A stretch of 53,805 bases of DNA from Caproiciproducens sp. MSJ-32. GTDB lineage: Bacteria > Bacillota > Clostridia > Clostridiales > Clostridiaceae. The stretch spans positions 1 through 53,805 of the forward strand of contig NZ_JAHLPS010000039.1 in assembly GCF_018918055.1 (NCBI RefSeq), read 5' to 3'. Of the stretch, positions 53,572 to 53,805 are shown in pieces. The first letter of the stretch is position 1; every line of letters begins with the position of its first letter. The notes beneath the pieces are model-generated. The model saw only the letters and a list, made by a program, of their open reading frames with translations. It was not told where the DNA came from and searched no databases. The translations under genes were made by a program, and so were the position numbers.

Positions 53572-53625
53572 AAAACATCCTTTCTATAATGAATTTTGCT
53601 ACAAACCCAATAGAAAGGATGTTTT
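53572..53625 (+). promoter_or_regulatory. 16-bp hairpin masking the transposase ribosome binding site
   Basis: AAAACATCCTTTCTAT (53572-53587) is a perfect complement of ATAGAAAGGATGTTTT (53610-53625) around 22 bases. The 3' arm contains AAAGGA just before the ATG at 53629. As a read-through RNA from dusB it would hide that site. Confidence 0.7.
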
Positions 53626-53628
53626 GAG

Positions 53629-53805
53629 ATGAACAAGCGTTATTTAAAACAAATGCTCACCTACTTCTCTAAGGTATACCATCTTGGAGAAAAAATCAAG
53701 GGGTTAAAAGATGGAAGAATAAATCCTCAAATTGAAACTTCAACTATTTCATTTATAGTTCTGTTCACATTTATCTGTAGACTTAAAAGTTTTAATAGAC
53801 TCGAA
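53629..53805 (+). mobile_element. Start of an insertion-sequence transposase (partial)
   Basis: An ATG at 53629 opens a frame that runs to the end of the window (59 codons). It starts MNKRYLKQMLTYFSKVYHLG and continues with a hydrophobic FIVLFTFICRLKSFNRLE stretch. This resembles the N-terminus of DDE-type transposases common in clostridia, but catalytic residues lie outside the window, so the IS family cannot be named. The hairpin before the ATG supports a mobile-element gene. Confidence 0.6.

Overview
The window is low-GC, densely coded DNA from a spore-forming Clostridium-type firmicute. The evidence is AT-rich codon use, AGGAGG-like ribosome binding sites with frequent TTG/GTG starts, a large sporulation gene set (spoVG, spoVT, yabP, yabQ, spoIIE), T-box and purine riboswitch leaders, and fhs. 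I cannot name the species.

Layout. 1-3130: the tail of an unidentified gene, a CapA-family protein, nrdG, and xpt behind a guanine-type riboswitch. 3323-4798: leucyl aminopeptidase. 4816-10053: a threonine-biosynthesis operon (aspartate kinase, hom, thrC, thrB) behind a T-box leader with a probable ACC (Thr) specifier. 10111-15248: accessory stretch with type-1 idi, a small lipoprotein, an antibiotic-resistance-type ABC-F protein behind a long attenuator-like leader, and an ECF sigma gene that has lost its 5' end next to an intact membrane anti-sigma protein. 15417-19574: asnS with an AAC-specifier T-box, a cytochrome b5-like protein, a phosphoesterase and an M24 peptidase. 19650-20567: an IS200-type element joined to the C-terminal EIIA domain of a lost PTS-type regulator. 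20629-22971: purine nucleoside phosphorylase and murC on the minus strand.

From 23219 on, the order follows the conserved Bacillus/Clostridium block purR-spoVG-glmU-prs-pth-mfd-(prsA)-spoVT-yabM-yabN-hup-yabO-yabP-yabQ-divIC-yabR-tRNAs-spoIIE-tilS-hpt-ftsH, followed by fhs, coaX and dusB. It combines envelope precursor synthesis, translation quality control, transcription-coupled repair, sporulation and division. Between prs and pth sits an OmpR-type two-component system with a membrane-anchored HtrA-like protein whose catalytic His appears to be missing. The window ends inside another insertion sequence.

I found no clearly new multi-gene system. The best leads are regulatory or degenerate: the ABC-F leader, divIC with an apparent ATT start, the His-less HtrA-like protein beside the two-component system, the truncated sigma gene, the IS200/EIIA chimera, a dispersed intergenic repeat with three copies, SD-sequestering hairpins before several genes, and a spoIIE promoter with a 21-bp spacer. 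All calls come from reading the sequence; no database search was run.
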